A DNA stretch of 64,000 nucleotides. Source: Branchiostoma floridae. Its lineage: Eukaryota > Chordata > Leptocardii > Amphioxiformes > Branchiostomatidae. The notes beneath the pieces were generated by a model. It saw only the letters and a program-made list of their open reading frames with translations. It was not told the origin of the DNA and searched no databases. The stretch is taken from positions 3,129,576 to 3,193,575 of the forward strand of contig NC_049982.1 in assembly GCF_000003815.2 (NCBI RefSeq), given 5' to 3'. Made by a program: the position numbers and the translations under genes. This document shows positions 12,001 through 23,357 of this stretch, piece after piece; within the stretch, counting starts at the first letter, position 1, and every line of letters begins with the position of its first letter.

Positions 12001-14219
12001 TTAAGAACTTATCTAAAGAACAAACATTTTTAGGTTTTTAATTACGTTTGTGGAGCTGGGTGCGTTAAACAACAAGCTTGAAGGGAAAGCTATCGGTATT
12101 ATCCATTCATCGAAAACTTTATTGGGTTTATCATGCTAAGAGAAATTACAGCTGTTACGTTTGAGTTGGATTATCCGTTAAGCTTCTTCCGCTTCTTACG
12201 ATTCAGCTCCGAAATTGACTTAAGATACTGTTTTACAAAAACATGCGTTTATAAACTCTAGTCTATAGTTGAATAGTAGTCAATACTCAACTGTAAATTA
12301 ATCAATTTGCGCCTTTCCATCAAAGTGACAACACTGACGACAATATTAAGCACCGCGAAAAGATCAAAATATAAATTCATAATTTATTTTTCAAATTGAT
12401 ATTGCGGAATAATCCGGGGCCAAGTGCAGCTTAATCTGTTACTGGCTTCTATTCAAATAGAAAATGTCATTTCTGTATCCACTAACACATACACACGCAC
12501 AAACCTGATACAACGTTCAGCACCAAGGACAGGTACAATGCCGAGGAACGTGAGACGTCTTTAGCCTGCCGAACGGAAGGGAGACGGTAAACAAACAACT
12601 TGTTTACAAATAACATAGATTGCATAATAGATCTTGTATAGTATCTCCAAGGGCAAAATTTAAACGGCGCTTAGAGACCACAGTGCAGGGAGAACGTTTA
12701 AACAGAAACCCAGTGAAAACAATCGTTTCTTCAAAGAAAAACCAATGAGGAAACAATTGTAAATGCTCAGTAGTTAACGGACGGTGTCTATTCCAGGAGC
12801 CAAAGCTAAACAGCGATGAGGGTGTAAACCAATGTGTAAACAATTGTTTATCTAAACAGAAACCAATAAGTAAACAATAGTAAATGCTCATTAGTTGACG
12901 CACGCTGTATGTTCCAGGAGCCAAAGCCAGCCAGATGAACGACGTGGAAAGACAACAGGCCATCGACAGCATCCTGGAGAAGTTGGGCAAGCGCAGTGCG
13001 GAGATGTCGATTGGCGAGGACTGGGGAAGGGAGGCGGATAATGAGGTAAACCCCCTGTCGTGAGATCAGTTTTGGGAGTTCCGGGAATTAGCGACATGGA
13101 TTCTTTTTTCTTCCTTTTTTTTCAATTTGCTTTTAGACAAATGAGGACATTGTGGTACTGCACTCAGAAGGTAAATGTAGTCTTTTTTTTCTTTTACCTC
13201 CCCGACCGAAGTCAGGTACCCATTTTCACACCTGGGAAGTGAGGAAGGTCGTGTAAAGTGCCTTTCCCAAGGGCACAACGTCGTGGGCACAGCTGGGATC
13301 CAACATGCGACCTATAGATTCCGAGCCGAACGCTCTACCAGCTACGCCATACACGACGCCACATGGATTCTATTCGCGTAGCTTGTTTTATTTGCTTGTT
13401 TACGTATTTCTGTGTTGAATAAATGGAAGGTGGATACTATTTAGTCATGGATGTCGTAGGAAGAGGCGTTGTGACATTTTAAAGGGTGATCCTGTCACCG
13501 CTGCTCATATTTTCAGTCTGCGTTTCAAACTAGTCATTCCATCTGTAACACAGCATATACGTGAAATTATCACGAGGACGAACTTCAACAGAGAGGTTCA
13601 CCACATATGCATCGTTTGTGGTGACGGGTGCACCAAATTAAATGCGTATTCCAAACAGATCTGCTCGTTTGTGGACAAGAACTTTCCTGTAAGTTACCCA
13701 ACTCAGAGATAGATGAGCACAAAGACTAGCACAGTTCATGGGAATTTATTAATACATGTATGATGAAACGTTTTTATTCATCCATTTTTCTGTTTGGTAT
13801 CACCCGACAGGAGAACATTAACAGAGAACTTATTGAGTGAAANNNNNNNNNNNNNNNNNNNNNNNNNNNNNNNNNNNNNNNNNNNNNNNNNNNNNNNNNN
13901 NNNNNNNNNNNNNNNNNNNNNNNNNNNNNNNNNNNNNNNNNNTTTGTTTGTTTGTTTGTTTGTTTGTTTATTTCCACAGACCAGGGGAGCGTATTTAGTG
14001 AACCTGCTGGGTAAGATGGCCGGAAGTTTGTTCGGGGTGGTAGGGTGGTAGTTTGTTTATTTGTTTGTTTGTTTATTTTCCCAGGCCAGGAGAGCCCTCC
14101 TGGAGGAAATCCTGGGTGGGAAGCGGAAGCGGCTGGCAGAACTCGCCATCGGGTCGGACATGGGGAAGGCACGTGACAGCCAGCTGTTGAGGGACATGGT
14201 GGACGGCATCGTAGGCTAA
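9032..14219 (+). CDS. PTH-like multi-peptide precursor, gene 1 (160 aa, 4 coding exons)
   Basis: Coding exons are 9032-9117, 10991-11124, 12918-13045 and 14085-14219, with phases 2, 1 and 0 at the junctions. The start follows an acceptor and gives a signal peptide (WLPTLAIAFFVFVWGSVPAEA). Dibasic sites cut out four peptides: residues 33-59 (LAELNIGSDRG..., GKR follows), 67-96 (IAQSIVTGAK..., GKR), 100-127 (SAEMSIGEDWG..., GKRKR) and 133-159 (LAELAIGSDMG..., terminal Gly). All four are predicted to be C-terminally amidated. They share an xAExxxG start, most with a second Gly four residues later, and an amphipathic C-terminal helix ending I-L/M/V. Three have 27-28 residues, a secretin-family length, and one has 30. 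The 30-residue peptide aligns without gaps to gene 2 copies, which match PTH(2-31). Likely role is a secreted ligand for class B1 GPCRs. CRH/secretin kinship is the alternative. Confidence 0.78.
10090..10263. mobile_element. 174-bp MITE with TA target duplication (pogo/Tc1-like)
   Basis: Terminal inverted repeats begin CAGTAGAAGCCGCTTAATT and end with the near-complement AATTAACCGGCTTCTACTG. The element is flanked by TA on both sides (10088-10089 and 10264-10265). The TA duplication and CAGT termini fit non-autonomous Tc1/mariner/pogo elements. It sits in gene 1 intron 1 and has no coding capacity. Confidence 0.85.
11098..11560 (+). repeat. 57-bp minisatellite copying the gene 1 exon 2/intron donor junction
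   Basis: The unit contains GGATAGCACAGAGCATCGTC then ACAG and a donor. The first copy is the real exon 2 end (donor at 11125). Further copies start near 11153, 11210, 11267 and 11424, plus a diverged one near 11519. GTGAGA or GTAAGA is kept in the four clear extra copies; the diverged one reads GTGAAA. A 100-N gap interrupts the array, so the copy number is a minimum of six. Confidence 0.92.
11324..11423. other. Assembly gap (100 N) inside the 57-bp array
   Basis: Exactly 100 N suggests a gap of unknown size. Its position inside a tandem array points to assembly failure over repeats. Confidence 1.
11561..12680. other. Gene 1 intron 2 body, AT-rich, nothing recognised
   Basis: AT-rich sequence without coding motifs, inverted repeats or tandem repeats that I can support. 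Confidence 0.6.
12690..12940 (+). repeat. Two-copy duplication spanning the gene 1 exon 3 acceptor
   Basis: The segment with AAACAATxGTAAATGCTCA, GTTGACG and TTCCAG followed by GAGCCAAAGC occurs twice. The acceptors are at 12795-12796 (decoy) and 12916-12917 (used in my model), 121 bp apart. The upstream copy diverges after GAGCCAAAGCTAAACAG and runs into a stop soon after, so it looks like a non-productive acceptor. Confidence 0.85.
13195..13365 (-). mobile_element. tRNA-derived SINE, minus strand
   Basis: Read on the minus strand it has an A-box-like TAGCTGGTAGAG and a degenerate B box. A body follows with GTGCCCTTGGGAAAGGCACT and a tail with GGGTACCTGACTTCGGTCGG. The plus-strand element at 41755-41945 is the same family. 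It lies in gene 1 intron 3. Confidence 0.8.
13555..13712. repeat. Dispersed ~150-bp repeat, inverted relative to 58985-59135
   Basis: ATTATCACGAGGACGAA, CAGATCTGCTCGTTTGTGGA and GTTACCCAACTCAG recur in reverse complement, in matching order, at 58985-59135 in the receptor gene. No terminal repeats or coding sequence are visible. The family is unassigned. Confidence 0.8.
13843..13942. other. Assembly gap (100 N) next to a TTTG-rich acceptor copy
   Basis: Exactly 100 N directly before a (TTTG)n tract. More acceptor copies may be hidden in the gap. Confidence 1.
13943..14120 (+). repeat. Duplicated (TTTG)n-acceptor plus exon start, gene 1 exon 4
   Basis: A (TTTG)n tract ending TTTCCACAG precedes ACCAGGGGAGCG (acceptor copy at 13978-13979). 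A second TTTG tract ending TTTTCCCAG precedes the real exon start GCCAGGAGAGCC at 14085. The exon-like parts are roughly 70% similar by eye, which suggests an old duplication of the acceptor junction. Confidence 0.65.
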
Positions 14220-14510
14220 CTCCGCCCCCCTCCCCCCTTCCCTCCGATCCCTCAGATTTCTAGCTAACAAATGTCGTAATGGCGACACGCACACACCTGT
14301 CCACCTGCTCAAAGCAAAGTTTGAAAAGTTTGCCTTTATCTAAGTTATAGATTATTCCGAGTCGAAAATAATAGCTTGACGTTAGTTACCTACATCTATT
14401 CCCTATGCCGAGAGAATATTGTATCAATAGAGAAGAAAGCCGTTGGCACGGGGTTGCCGTTTCCTGGAATCATAACGTCTTCTTCTCATGACATAAAAAT
14501 GAACGAAAGA

Positions 14511-14516
14511 AATAAA
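14511..14516 (+). terminator. Polyadenylation signal AATAAA, gene 1
   Basis: AATAAA lies about 290 nt after the stop and is followed by a GT-rich stretch (TTCGTGTTCGCTGTGTTGTG). Confidence 0.6.
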
Positions 14517-14559
14517 ATGAAAAAAAATCTACACTTCGTGTTCGCTGTGTTGTGTTTCA

Positions 14560-15725
14560 TTGAGTGAATGATAGCTAGTGACATCGATGGCAGATGTCCA
14601 CAAATTTCTGCTGAATTGAAACCATGTAGTTGTAACATTTTTTGCGTGTTAAACGCTGAATTATCAGCGGACCTCGGAATTGTATCACACTGAGGGTTAC
14701 TACTTCAGAAGGGTCTCCAGAAGGATATCCACGGGACGGAGTAAATAACCTCAACTGTTAGTTCAGAAGCCAAAACTGGCTGAATTTTCTCAATAACTGA
14801 AAATTAATATAAACTACATTGCAAGAGCTACCGACATGGGCAGCAGGGAAGCAAGTGTACAATATGACTGTATATCCATCATTAATGATGATGATGGAAC
14901 GCGTTATCTTTAAAAGAAAAAACACTCTCAGAGGTGCCAGAGAATGCTCCAAACATCAGGGAAACACTGCTCTACGTGACGATGGCACGGGGCGGGAGAG
15001 CGGGGTGCCGGGTCGCCAGCCAGTCAGGCGCCGGGGGAAGGTGGGTGCTGACCCGAGCAGCTTTCTTGGACAGGCGCCGAGGCGCAGCACCTGGCTTAGG
15101 CGTCAATCATGTCGTCGGATTCGAAGCGAAATCATCTTAAGCAAAACATCAATCCCAGATTCCATGTAGAGGTTGTTAAACGCAAATGCGGCTTGATGAT
15201 CACGTCATTGCCAGTCTAGCGAGCAATGTGAATACTGCTGAAACTGACACCAGAACAGGCCAAGCTGGGGAGTTTCATCGCCATCAACATACATGTCGGA
15301 GTCTACAGGTATCAGGGGACTGCATTAACTTTACATCACACGATGGGAATGTGGGTCGTTATCCGTAAATAGCGTATCGCAGAGGGTCTACTTTTCTTTC
15401 CTTCTCCTACAATAGATAAAGGATCATCAGGAAACAAAATAGCATTTAAACTATCGACGTACAGTACGATAATGGTGGAAAATGACATGGGGTCATGAAA
15501 TTAAAAAAGATTACTTCTGCTAACGATAGAGTTACCTGATATAGACTGTTGAGGTTAGTGTGACGTTGACTGACTGTCCATGACCAGCCGTGCGGTCCCT
15601 GTCCCGGTCAAACACTCCTGGCGCCCACCTTATACGGGAAGAAAATGCTATTAGCTTATCTTGAGTAGAAGACTTCTCATGTAAACTACATTAGACTTTC
15701 TCAGTATTGACATTTTAAAGACGAT
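14560..15725. other. Intergenic; no gene supported
   Basis: A GC-rich patch at 14960-15120 keeps frames open but shows no motif or splice context that I recognise. The rest is unremarkable. Confidence 0.5.
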
Positions 15726-15729
15726 CTAG

Positions 15730-15915
15730 ACAGACACACACACACACAATTAGATACACACAAGCACACACGAACACACACATACTCACACACACTTAGA
15801 CACACACAAGCACACACACACACACACACTTAGACACACAAGCACACATACACACACACACACATGTACACACACACACATAGACACACACACACACACT
15901 TAGACACACACAACA
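15730..15915. repeat. (CA)n microsatellite with ACTTAGA interruptions
   Basis: CA tracts are regularly interrupted by CTTAGACACACA-like pieces. Confidence 0.95.
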
Positions 15916-15919
15916 CGTC

Positions 15920-17600
15920 TAAAACAAGCAGAAGACTTCCCTGACAGCTTGTGCAACACAAGGCACGTGGCTCATAGGGAAGCAGCAGATATTTGTCAAT
16001 GGACTGGACAGCAATATAATCAACATGCTGTTCTGCATTTCCTGAAAAGACTGGCATAATGCCTCGCACAAAATCGTCACACTTCATCTCATCAAAACAT
16101 CAGTGTTTGCCAAACTGCCAAAATTACCCACAGAAAGAATTTTGAGTGCAGAAGACAAAAACAATAGCCCTGTTTGAGGGCACTGGAATCCTTCATGGCA
16201 GTAACACCAGCTTGGATAAATTACTTATCTACAGGAGTAGGGCATGCCTGAAGTGGGCAGGCTGTGTATGTTAATACTGGAGGATAATTTGATAGAAAAG
16301 CCTTTATACTAGTAACATATTGCTCTCTTGAGAGCACCGCTTGCTTCTAGGTAATGCAAATGACACGGATCGATGGATCCCATTATTGCGTGTCTCACGG
16401 GACCCAAAGGAACGGTCCTGAACGGTACGGAGCTGTTTTCCCAGTTCCTAGAACAGCAAATCCTTGCTTTATATATTGTAATTATTTCATGTAACATAAT
16501 TGCACATCGATGAAGGTTTGATATCCAGGTTATGAAATGATAATGGAGGGCCAATCGGAAGGACCTAAAAAGTCTGGTCGTTTAAAAAAACATCCAATTT
16601 CTTGCGTATTCGGCTTAACGTTACAGGACAGAAGTATACACCAAAGTCGATTTCATGTCTTCCAGGAAAAGATGACAAGTCAGAGAGATATCCTTCAGAG
16701 TCTGCTGGACCTGCTGTGTACAGTTGTTAATGAAACTAATTAACGCGTGCATATATATATATATATAATAAATATTTAAAGAGAGACACATTTTCACATC
16801 AGTGCATATTTTACCCCTTTGAGTATACATCAAATGTATTATCCTATCATCCTATGTCCACAATAAAGGGGGACGTTCCCAAACAGGGGACTGTCCGATA
16901 CAGGAATAAGATGCGTAAACAGGGGATATTGGAAAATTGTGATCATACGAAGTGAAGCGAAAAGGATTATTTCAAACGTAAGGTTATAACTCGAAGCAAG
17001 TGTTCTAGATTAGCAGTTAACAGACTTTTTTTAAACGAAGGGTAGGCCGGAAACCTTTCTTGGTCAATTTAAACTCGGGTCAAGCGAGAAGAAAGATGCA
17101 CAATTATACACCGTCGATTCCATCTAGAAAAAACGTCATCTTTTAATGACGCCCTTAATTAAAAAGGAATCTAATTGCCACCACGGGTCGGCCTAATGGA
17201 CTTGGATAATTAGTCGATTTGATGAATAATTATGTTCTTAAAAAGCCATTTCCGTCCGTGGGACGAAGCCATTAATGCTGGACTAATCTTGGTACGGCAA
17301 ATATGCCTTTCAACCAGCGTTACTTGAATAAAGGTGGGATTTTATATGTTTTAACAGATTTTATGAGCGCCCCGTATTCCTTCAAAGTGTAAGTCATTCG
17401 CAAATCGTGAATAAAAATTAAACTCTAATTTACACTAAGAAAATGTGACAAATTTTCGCATGTACAACTCCCTTCAAAGTGCACACCATTCACAAATCGT
17501 GAACTTACGTCGGACACCATTCAGTTATCCAACTGCAGTCTTTGTCAACGAATGCGCTATTCACTATTTCTACCGACACAGACGAACTTTGAAGTCATTC
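15920..17600. other. Intergenic; only a short (TA)n near 16752
   Basis: No coding, RNA or mobile-element signal that I can support. A short TATATATATATA tract lies at about 16750-16766. Confidence 0.5.
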
Positions 17601-17639
17601 TAAAATCATCGGAGTCATGACAGAAAGTGTTGTCGATAG

Positions 17640-17800
17640 CGGGTAGCCGGTGCAGATAGCGCTCCGGACCGGCAGCATGGAAGAATGTGTTTTCTGTGAG
17701 TAGCCGATGCATATAGCCGAGCGGACCGGCAGCATGGAAGAATGTGTTGTCTGTGAGTAGCCGGTGCAAAAAGCCGAGCGGCTTGGAGACAGATGGGGAA
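17640..17800. repeat. 57-bp tandem repeat, about 3 copies, containing GTGAGTAG
   Basis: The unit includes GCATGGAAGAATGTGTT, CTGTGAGTAGCCG and CGGACCGGCA. The 57-bp period equals that of the donor arrays in genes 1 and 2, and each unit has a donor-like GTGAGT, but no exon can be shown here. Minus-strand frames across it are repeat-derived. Confidence 0.8.
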
Positions 17801-19170
17801 CCTGTTGCACATCAGACCTGATGGACAAGGTGGCTTCTTAATGTCATCTTCTGACATATGGTGCTTTTATCTCCCACATCTAATGCCTTAAAGACAGGAG
17901 TGGTGAACGTAACTAAAGATACTTCAGGGGGCATAAGTGTGGCCAGGAAGACTTCATCTAGAATTTCAATAATGACAATCGTTATTTTCATTTGTAAAAG
18001 AAAATGTAAAGGACTTTACAAATATCATATCGGTTCTGGAAATTGCACGTGTGATGTTGGGATGTAAGGTCAATGGTTAACACGTCAGCTCACCATCCAA
18101 CCATAACGTCGTTCCATTCCATCATTGCATTTTATTAATTAATTGATATAATATCAAGTGATGTATCAGATTAGTTATTATATAACAATAAATGTGCAAA
18201 CAGAAGGATCTCTAATATTCTGTTTATTTTGAAGAGCAGATGCCCGAGTGGCTCTGATTGTGGCACGAATTTGCAAATACTTTATTCCGGCTGGTTCGAA
18301 TTCTGCTTATTCCTGCTAATTAGGTTTCAGTGTGAAGGCCCTGGAAAAGACAGAGGCTTAATCTTAGTGGGCCGTAACCATTACCTAAGTAACCTCATTT
18401 GGGCCAGAACACGCTGAATGATGACAGCTTTAACCTTCCGCTTAAAAAGAGCATCTAAAGTGAGGCATTTTGTGTTGATCCTCCCCAGATACCTAATGGT
18501 ACTTTAACACGGAAGTGTCAATCATTACTAACACGGAACCGGTGGTAACATTTGTGCAGACGTACCTCCTACAGCCTGACCTTTCACAGAACAGAAACCA
18601 GAGAATATAGAAATCTCTCAGAACCCCCCTCCCCCGTAAAAAATTTCTGTACACATGGCCCATGAAGGATTGAATTCCGTCTAGAATTGGCGATTCTCTA
18701 TAAATCACCCGGACTCCAGGAGGAATAGTGACATATCAGTCACTAATGGAGATCTGTATAACCAAACCAAACCAAAGAACCGTCTACTTTGGACAGTTCC
18801 ATTTATTGATGATTCTATCACCAAACTAGTTGGCTGTTAACTGGTAACACAAAATCCCTCCTCAGTTTTCTGTTCTTTTAAATGTTTCACGTTGTGCGGT
18901 GCCTGTTATATGTTCGCCGATGTGTGTTCTCCATCTGATGGCGTTATATTGTGTTGCTGCATGTCTAATGAAAAATATGATGCGTTCCTTCCTCGTCCTC
19001 CTCAATTACATATTTTGTTGTATTTTGTGCGCTGTTCCCTTCCCTTGACCTGCTCTCTGGCTGGGTTGGCAAAAAGGAGAAGGGTACCTTTCACTTTGAC
19101 ACCGGCAAATAAATAAACTAATGAATACTATTTTCGTTCCCTTCCGCAAGTGAACTTGTCCTCGGTACAC
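17801..19170. other. Intergenic; no gene supported
   Basis: AT-rich sequence. Short open frames lack recognisable motifs. Confidence 0.5.
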
Positions 19171-19184
19171 TCAGGACAGTTTCC

Positions 19185-19455
19185 CCACACCTGAGGGTTT
19201 TTCCCCACCCGGAAGTTTTTCCCCACCCAGAAGCTTTCCCCACCCAGACGCTTTCCCCACCCCAGGAGGTTTCCCCACCCAGAAGCTTTCCCCACCCAGA
19301 AGCTTTCCCCACCCAGAAGCTTTCCCCACCCAGAAGCTTTCCCCATCCAGAAGCTTTCCCCACCCAGAAGCTTTCCCCACCCAGAAGCTTTCCCCACCCC
19401 AGAAGCTTTCCCCACCCAGAAGCTTTCCCCATCCAGAAGCTTTCCCCACCCCAAC
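19185..19455. repeat. 17-18 bp minisatellite, about 15 copies
   Basis: The unit is AGCTTTCCCCACCCAGA with few variants. The period is near 17 bp, so all minus-strand frames stay open as GKASGWGKLLGG-like peptides. These are artefacts. Confidence 0.96.
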
Positions 19456-19459
19456 CCTC

Positions 19460-21540
19460 TGCTTCCCGTTAGCTGTCAGCAGTGTTACCAGCCTGAAGAG
19501 TCAACATAGATTTCTCACACTGCTGATGAACAGATCTGCTCAGTGGCCCTGACGGGAGGCAGAGGGTGCTGCCTAAAACTTCTGTCCGTTTCCAATATCG
19601 AGATATCCATCCAGTTGTTTATTTTTTATATATTTAAGCAACTGTTATCTTGCGTTTAGTTACAAAACATGGGCTTTAAACGGTTTGGCAGCTGCTCTGT
19701 TTTTGTACTTTGTCAGTAGGTGTGAACTTGCTTCGATCTTGACGTACCATTGCCTTGAAACGTCACGGCAGATACGCGCTTCTGACATTACCAAACGTGA
19801 CTCCCGTCTCTGAAGAGGCTCTCGAAATACATTTGATCAGCTGCTCCTGGGAGAGAAAAATCAGGTCGTGTACCTAAAGACGCTATATCGATGTGAGAGT
19901 GTGTCCCATCGCTCCTTGGTGGCTGCGAATCCACGGCAATCTACCCGAAGATTGTCGGAACAGAACTTGGCAATGACGTTGCCGATGACGAGGTTGGCTT
20001 CCTGAAGATTACCCATGGCACGGCGTGACTCAGGTTACAGACGACAATGGCATTGGGAATGAATCACATTACTACTGATGTCGCACATCGTCGTCATCCT
20101 TCTCGCCGCGTGCTAAGCTGGCGCCGATACGGCCCGCCATTGCCGTCACCCGTCCTTTGTTCCCTGGATGATGCTCTGCTGCATCCCGCTGCCACCAATC
20201 GCGTTATTCCGCGAGTTATGATAATCTGACGCGATTAATATAATACCAAAGCATTCCGATTTGTCACGTAGGTCTTCTCGGATTGTTTACAAATTGGGAG
20301 ATAGAGGTATTTTATTTACTAAGTAAAAACACTTCTTGGAGATCGACGGGAATGACATATCCGAGGTAACCACTGCATGTTGGTGACAACTATTCCTACA
20401 CATCATCAAACATTGGTTGGAGCCCTTCCTTACCATGTGAGCATGCCCCCATAGTAAGTGGTGACAACGACTGTAACAAATAGACAGGATATCATCGAGG
20501 AAAAAAAACAAGACTTATCACTACAAACAGAAACTGGACTTCAAAAATCCAACTTTGGCCGAGAAATCACTGTATGTTGATGAAAGCAAATTTCCACAAA
20601 TCATCTGCCATCATGGCTATTCAATAACAATGCTCACGGTTTGCGCTAGTGCTTATTTGTCACACATAGTTTGTCACCACAGTGCGCCAAACGGCCTAAA
20701 TAGAAGGGAATGAGCCGATTGTTGCAAAGCACGATCTATATCTGAATTCAACAGCCTGAGTTCAATAGCCCGACCTTAACCGATAAGCCACCTCGGGGTG
20801 AGTGCTCTCGTGCGGGATCGGGAAACAGACAGGAATAGATATAGAACCTCTAACGGAACAAACAACACGAGTTCAACAACCTCACAGCGTCAGATCGTCG
20901 TATGTATTAATTTATTAATGGATTAAATGCGATTAAAAGTATGAATTCCGTGCGGCTGTGGAGACCGTGCCTCCTGCCGACGTTAGGCACGTATGTAAGG
21001 AAATGATGCATCTGTTTTATAGCCTTCCTGTCGTAAACTAGATTAGCTGAAACAAGTTCTGTCTGTCTGCAGGTCTGGGCGGGAGTTCCATGGACTCGGC
21101 TATGAAGCTCCAACTAAGGTCTGGGTGTTACAATTAGACAGGCTACCTACAGAAGTCACGAGATGAATCTCCCACGGTAAGTACCTCCGCAGATTCGGCT
21201 AAAGATGTCATTAAATCCCGGGAACTGCGTCAGTCAGCAGCGCACGTGGGAGGGGCTCAAAAAACCCGGACGCCGGTACGATGTAATTCCCAGCAGGCCA
21301 TGGGAATGCGTCGTTCTGGATAACGCATTGATGTCAGCTCGATTCTCTCTTCAACACAGAAAGAAACCAATTCTGTGATTCACACGACAAAATATCCACA
21401 CCCAGGAACAAGTCCTACTAAAAACCTCTTGTTCTTCTTTTCAAACCCTGACAGCGACGCGTCGCCCTGTAGCCAGACACGCCGCTGTCACTCTGCTCTA
21501 ACCACGCGCTAGCTCGCTAACATCAGATCTGAGATCTCGG
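19460..21540. other. Intergenic, upstream of gene 2 promoter; no gene supported
   Basis: Unique-looking sequence with no coding motif recognised. The last ~100 bp before the gene 2 TATA box carry AGATCTGAGATCTCGG, a small palindromic motif. Confidence 0.5.
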
Positions 21541-21585
21541 ATGACGAAATCCCTGATATTGAATTTCTTTTGGCCCCGTCTGGGC

Positions 21586-21682
21586 TATATAAGGGCATGG
21601 GGATGAGCTGGGGTCCACAAGTGGCTGAAGTCAGTCTTCAGAGCAGAGCAGAGCAGAACTTTTTTTCATTCCACCTCAGAAG
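21586..21682 (+). promoter_or_regulatory. TATA box and 5' UTR exon of peptide precursor gene 2
   Basis: TATATAAG at 21586-21593 implies initiation near 21616. The leader carries a GCAGA repeat (GAGCAGAGCAGAGCAGAAC), contains no ATG downstream of the inferred start, and ends in CAGAAG before the donor GTAAGA (21683). It fits the acceptor at 24094-24095 that precedes the gene 2 start codon. Confidence 0.65.
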
Positions 21683-21904
21683 GTAAGATACATTTTTACT
21701 GTTCTACAGTGCCGTTAACAAGGACAACTTTAAAGACATTTTGTTTCTTTTGCTGTATTACGTGCTACGTATTATGAATCGTCAGGACACGTGGTATTTT
21801 TTTCGTTATTTCTTCGTTCGTTGGCTGCAAAAGACGGGAAAATGTATCTCTGCAAAAAGGTGTGGTTTGTCGAGATGTACAAATTCCCCCCCTGCTATGT
21901 AGTT

Positions 21905-22650
21905 TGAGTGTGTTCCTTAGTCCGTGCAGTAGTACCTGTCTATGTGCCGGTGTGTTCCTTAGTCCGTGCAGTAGTAACTGTCCTATGTGCGGGGTGTTCC
22001 TTAGTCCGTGCAGGAGTAACCGTCAGATGTACCGGGGTGTTCCTTAGTCCGTGCAGTAGTGACCATCCTATGTGCCGGGGTGTTCCTTAGTCCGTGCAGT
22101 AGTAACCGTGCTATGTACCAGGGTGTACATTAGTCCGTGCAGTAGCAACTGTCCTGTGTGCCGGGGTGTTCCTTAGTCTGTGCAGAAGTAACTGTCCTAT
22201 GTACGGGGTGTTCCTTAGTCTGTGCAGTAGTAACCGTGCTATGTACCAGGGTGTACATTTAGTCCGTGCAGTAGCAACTGCCCTATGTGCCGGGGTGTTC
22301 ATTTAGTCCGTGCAGTAGCAACTGCCCTATGTGCCGGGGTGTTCCTTAGTCTGTGCAGTAGTAACTGTGCTATGTACCAGGGTGTACATTAGTCCGTGCA
22401 GTAGCAACTGCCCTATGTGCCGGGTGTTCCTTAGTCCGTGCAGTAGTGATCTTCCTATGTACCGGGGTGTTCTTTAGTCCGTGCAGTAGTAACTGTCCTG
22501 TGTGCGGGGTGTTCCTTAGTCTGTGCAGTAGTGATCTTCCTATGTGCCGCGGTGTTCCTTAGTCCGTGCAGTGATAACTGTCCTATGTACCGGGGTGTTC
22601 CTTAGTCTGTGCAGTAGTAACTGTCCTATGTGCGGGGTGTTCCTTAAGCT
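21905..22650 (+). repeat. ~42-bp minisatellite, about 17 copies, in gene 2 leader intron
   Basis: The unit contains GTGTTCCTTAGTCCGTGCAG then TAGTAACTGTCCTATGTGCC. The GTTCCTTAGTCCGTGCAG part resembles an acceptor with its pyrimidine tract, but no adjoining exon is visible. Confidence 0.93.
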
Positions 22651-23345
22651 AAGGGCACAACCCGCCGTACGTACAAATACGTGCTACGTCTACGTGCCAA
22701 AACATTTTTTTTCGGATCCGTAAGTGGTAAGTACCGCCTGCGTACGAACTCGCACGGAATCCGACGGATTTTTGGAGCACGCCGTAGAACGTTATTCCTC
22801 TCATCCTGCCGCCTTCAGTTCTTAATGGATGCTGCGCCTTTCTTAAGTAAGCCTCCCGAACAGACCTTTAATCTACAGCCCCACTTACACACCTTTCATT
22901 GCCGTCGCTGTCACTTCGATTTGCACCAAATTACTCACTTTACTAACCTTCTTGCCAACGATTTCTGTCCTTTAATTTGTCAACGTACTTTCTTGTACCT
23001 CAAATCAGGTTCGTGAGCGTCAGTGTGCATTAGTGTTTGTTGGAGCTCTTTTGTATCATTTTCTGCATTACGTTTGCATTATCATGGTACTTTTTGTTAT
23101 GTTTTTACGGGTCTTCTTTCAAAATATTCACCGGAAATTTAAGAGTGAAGCGTTCTTTCAGTCAGAATTGTTTCCACAAGAAAGGTAACACTATTTTACT
23201 TAACGCTAACCAATCCACACACGGGGAAATGCTCGACTCCTACGCGAGTGGCTACATTTGGCATTCAGAAAAGAAGCTTCTCTGACTCTCCCGTAATCAT
23301 TGTGAGGAAACCAAAGGAGAAAGCGATTTACCAGCCAACAGGGTC
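22651..23345. other. Intronic block, possible DNA-transposon relic
   Basis: The start (AAGGGCACAACCCGCCGTAC, then repeated CGTACGT-like words) looks like a transposon end, but I find no matching terminus. Open frames at 22681-23016 and 23037-23285 show no recognised domain. Confidence 0.35.
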
Positions 23346-23357
23346 GATATGTTACAT

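Noticed and set aside
19118-19454. Three overlapping ~100-codon minus-strand frames with GKASGWGKLLGG repeats
   Set aside because: Translation of a 17-bp minisatellite. All frames are open because the unit lacks stops.
22681-23016. 111-codon plus-strand frame after the 42-bp array
   Set aside because: Basic, composition-driven frame in what may be a transposon relic. No motif.
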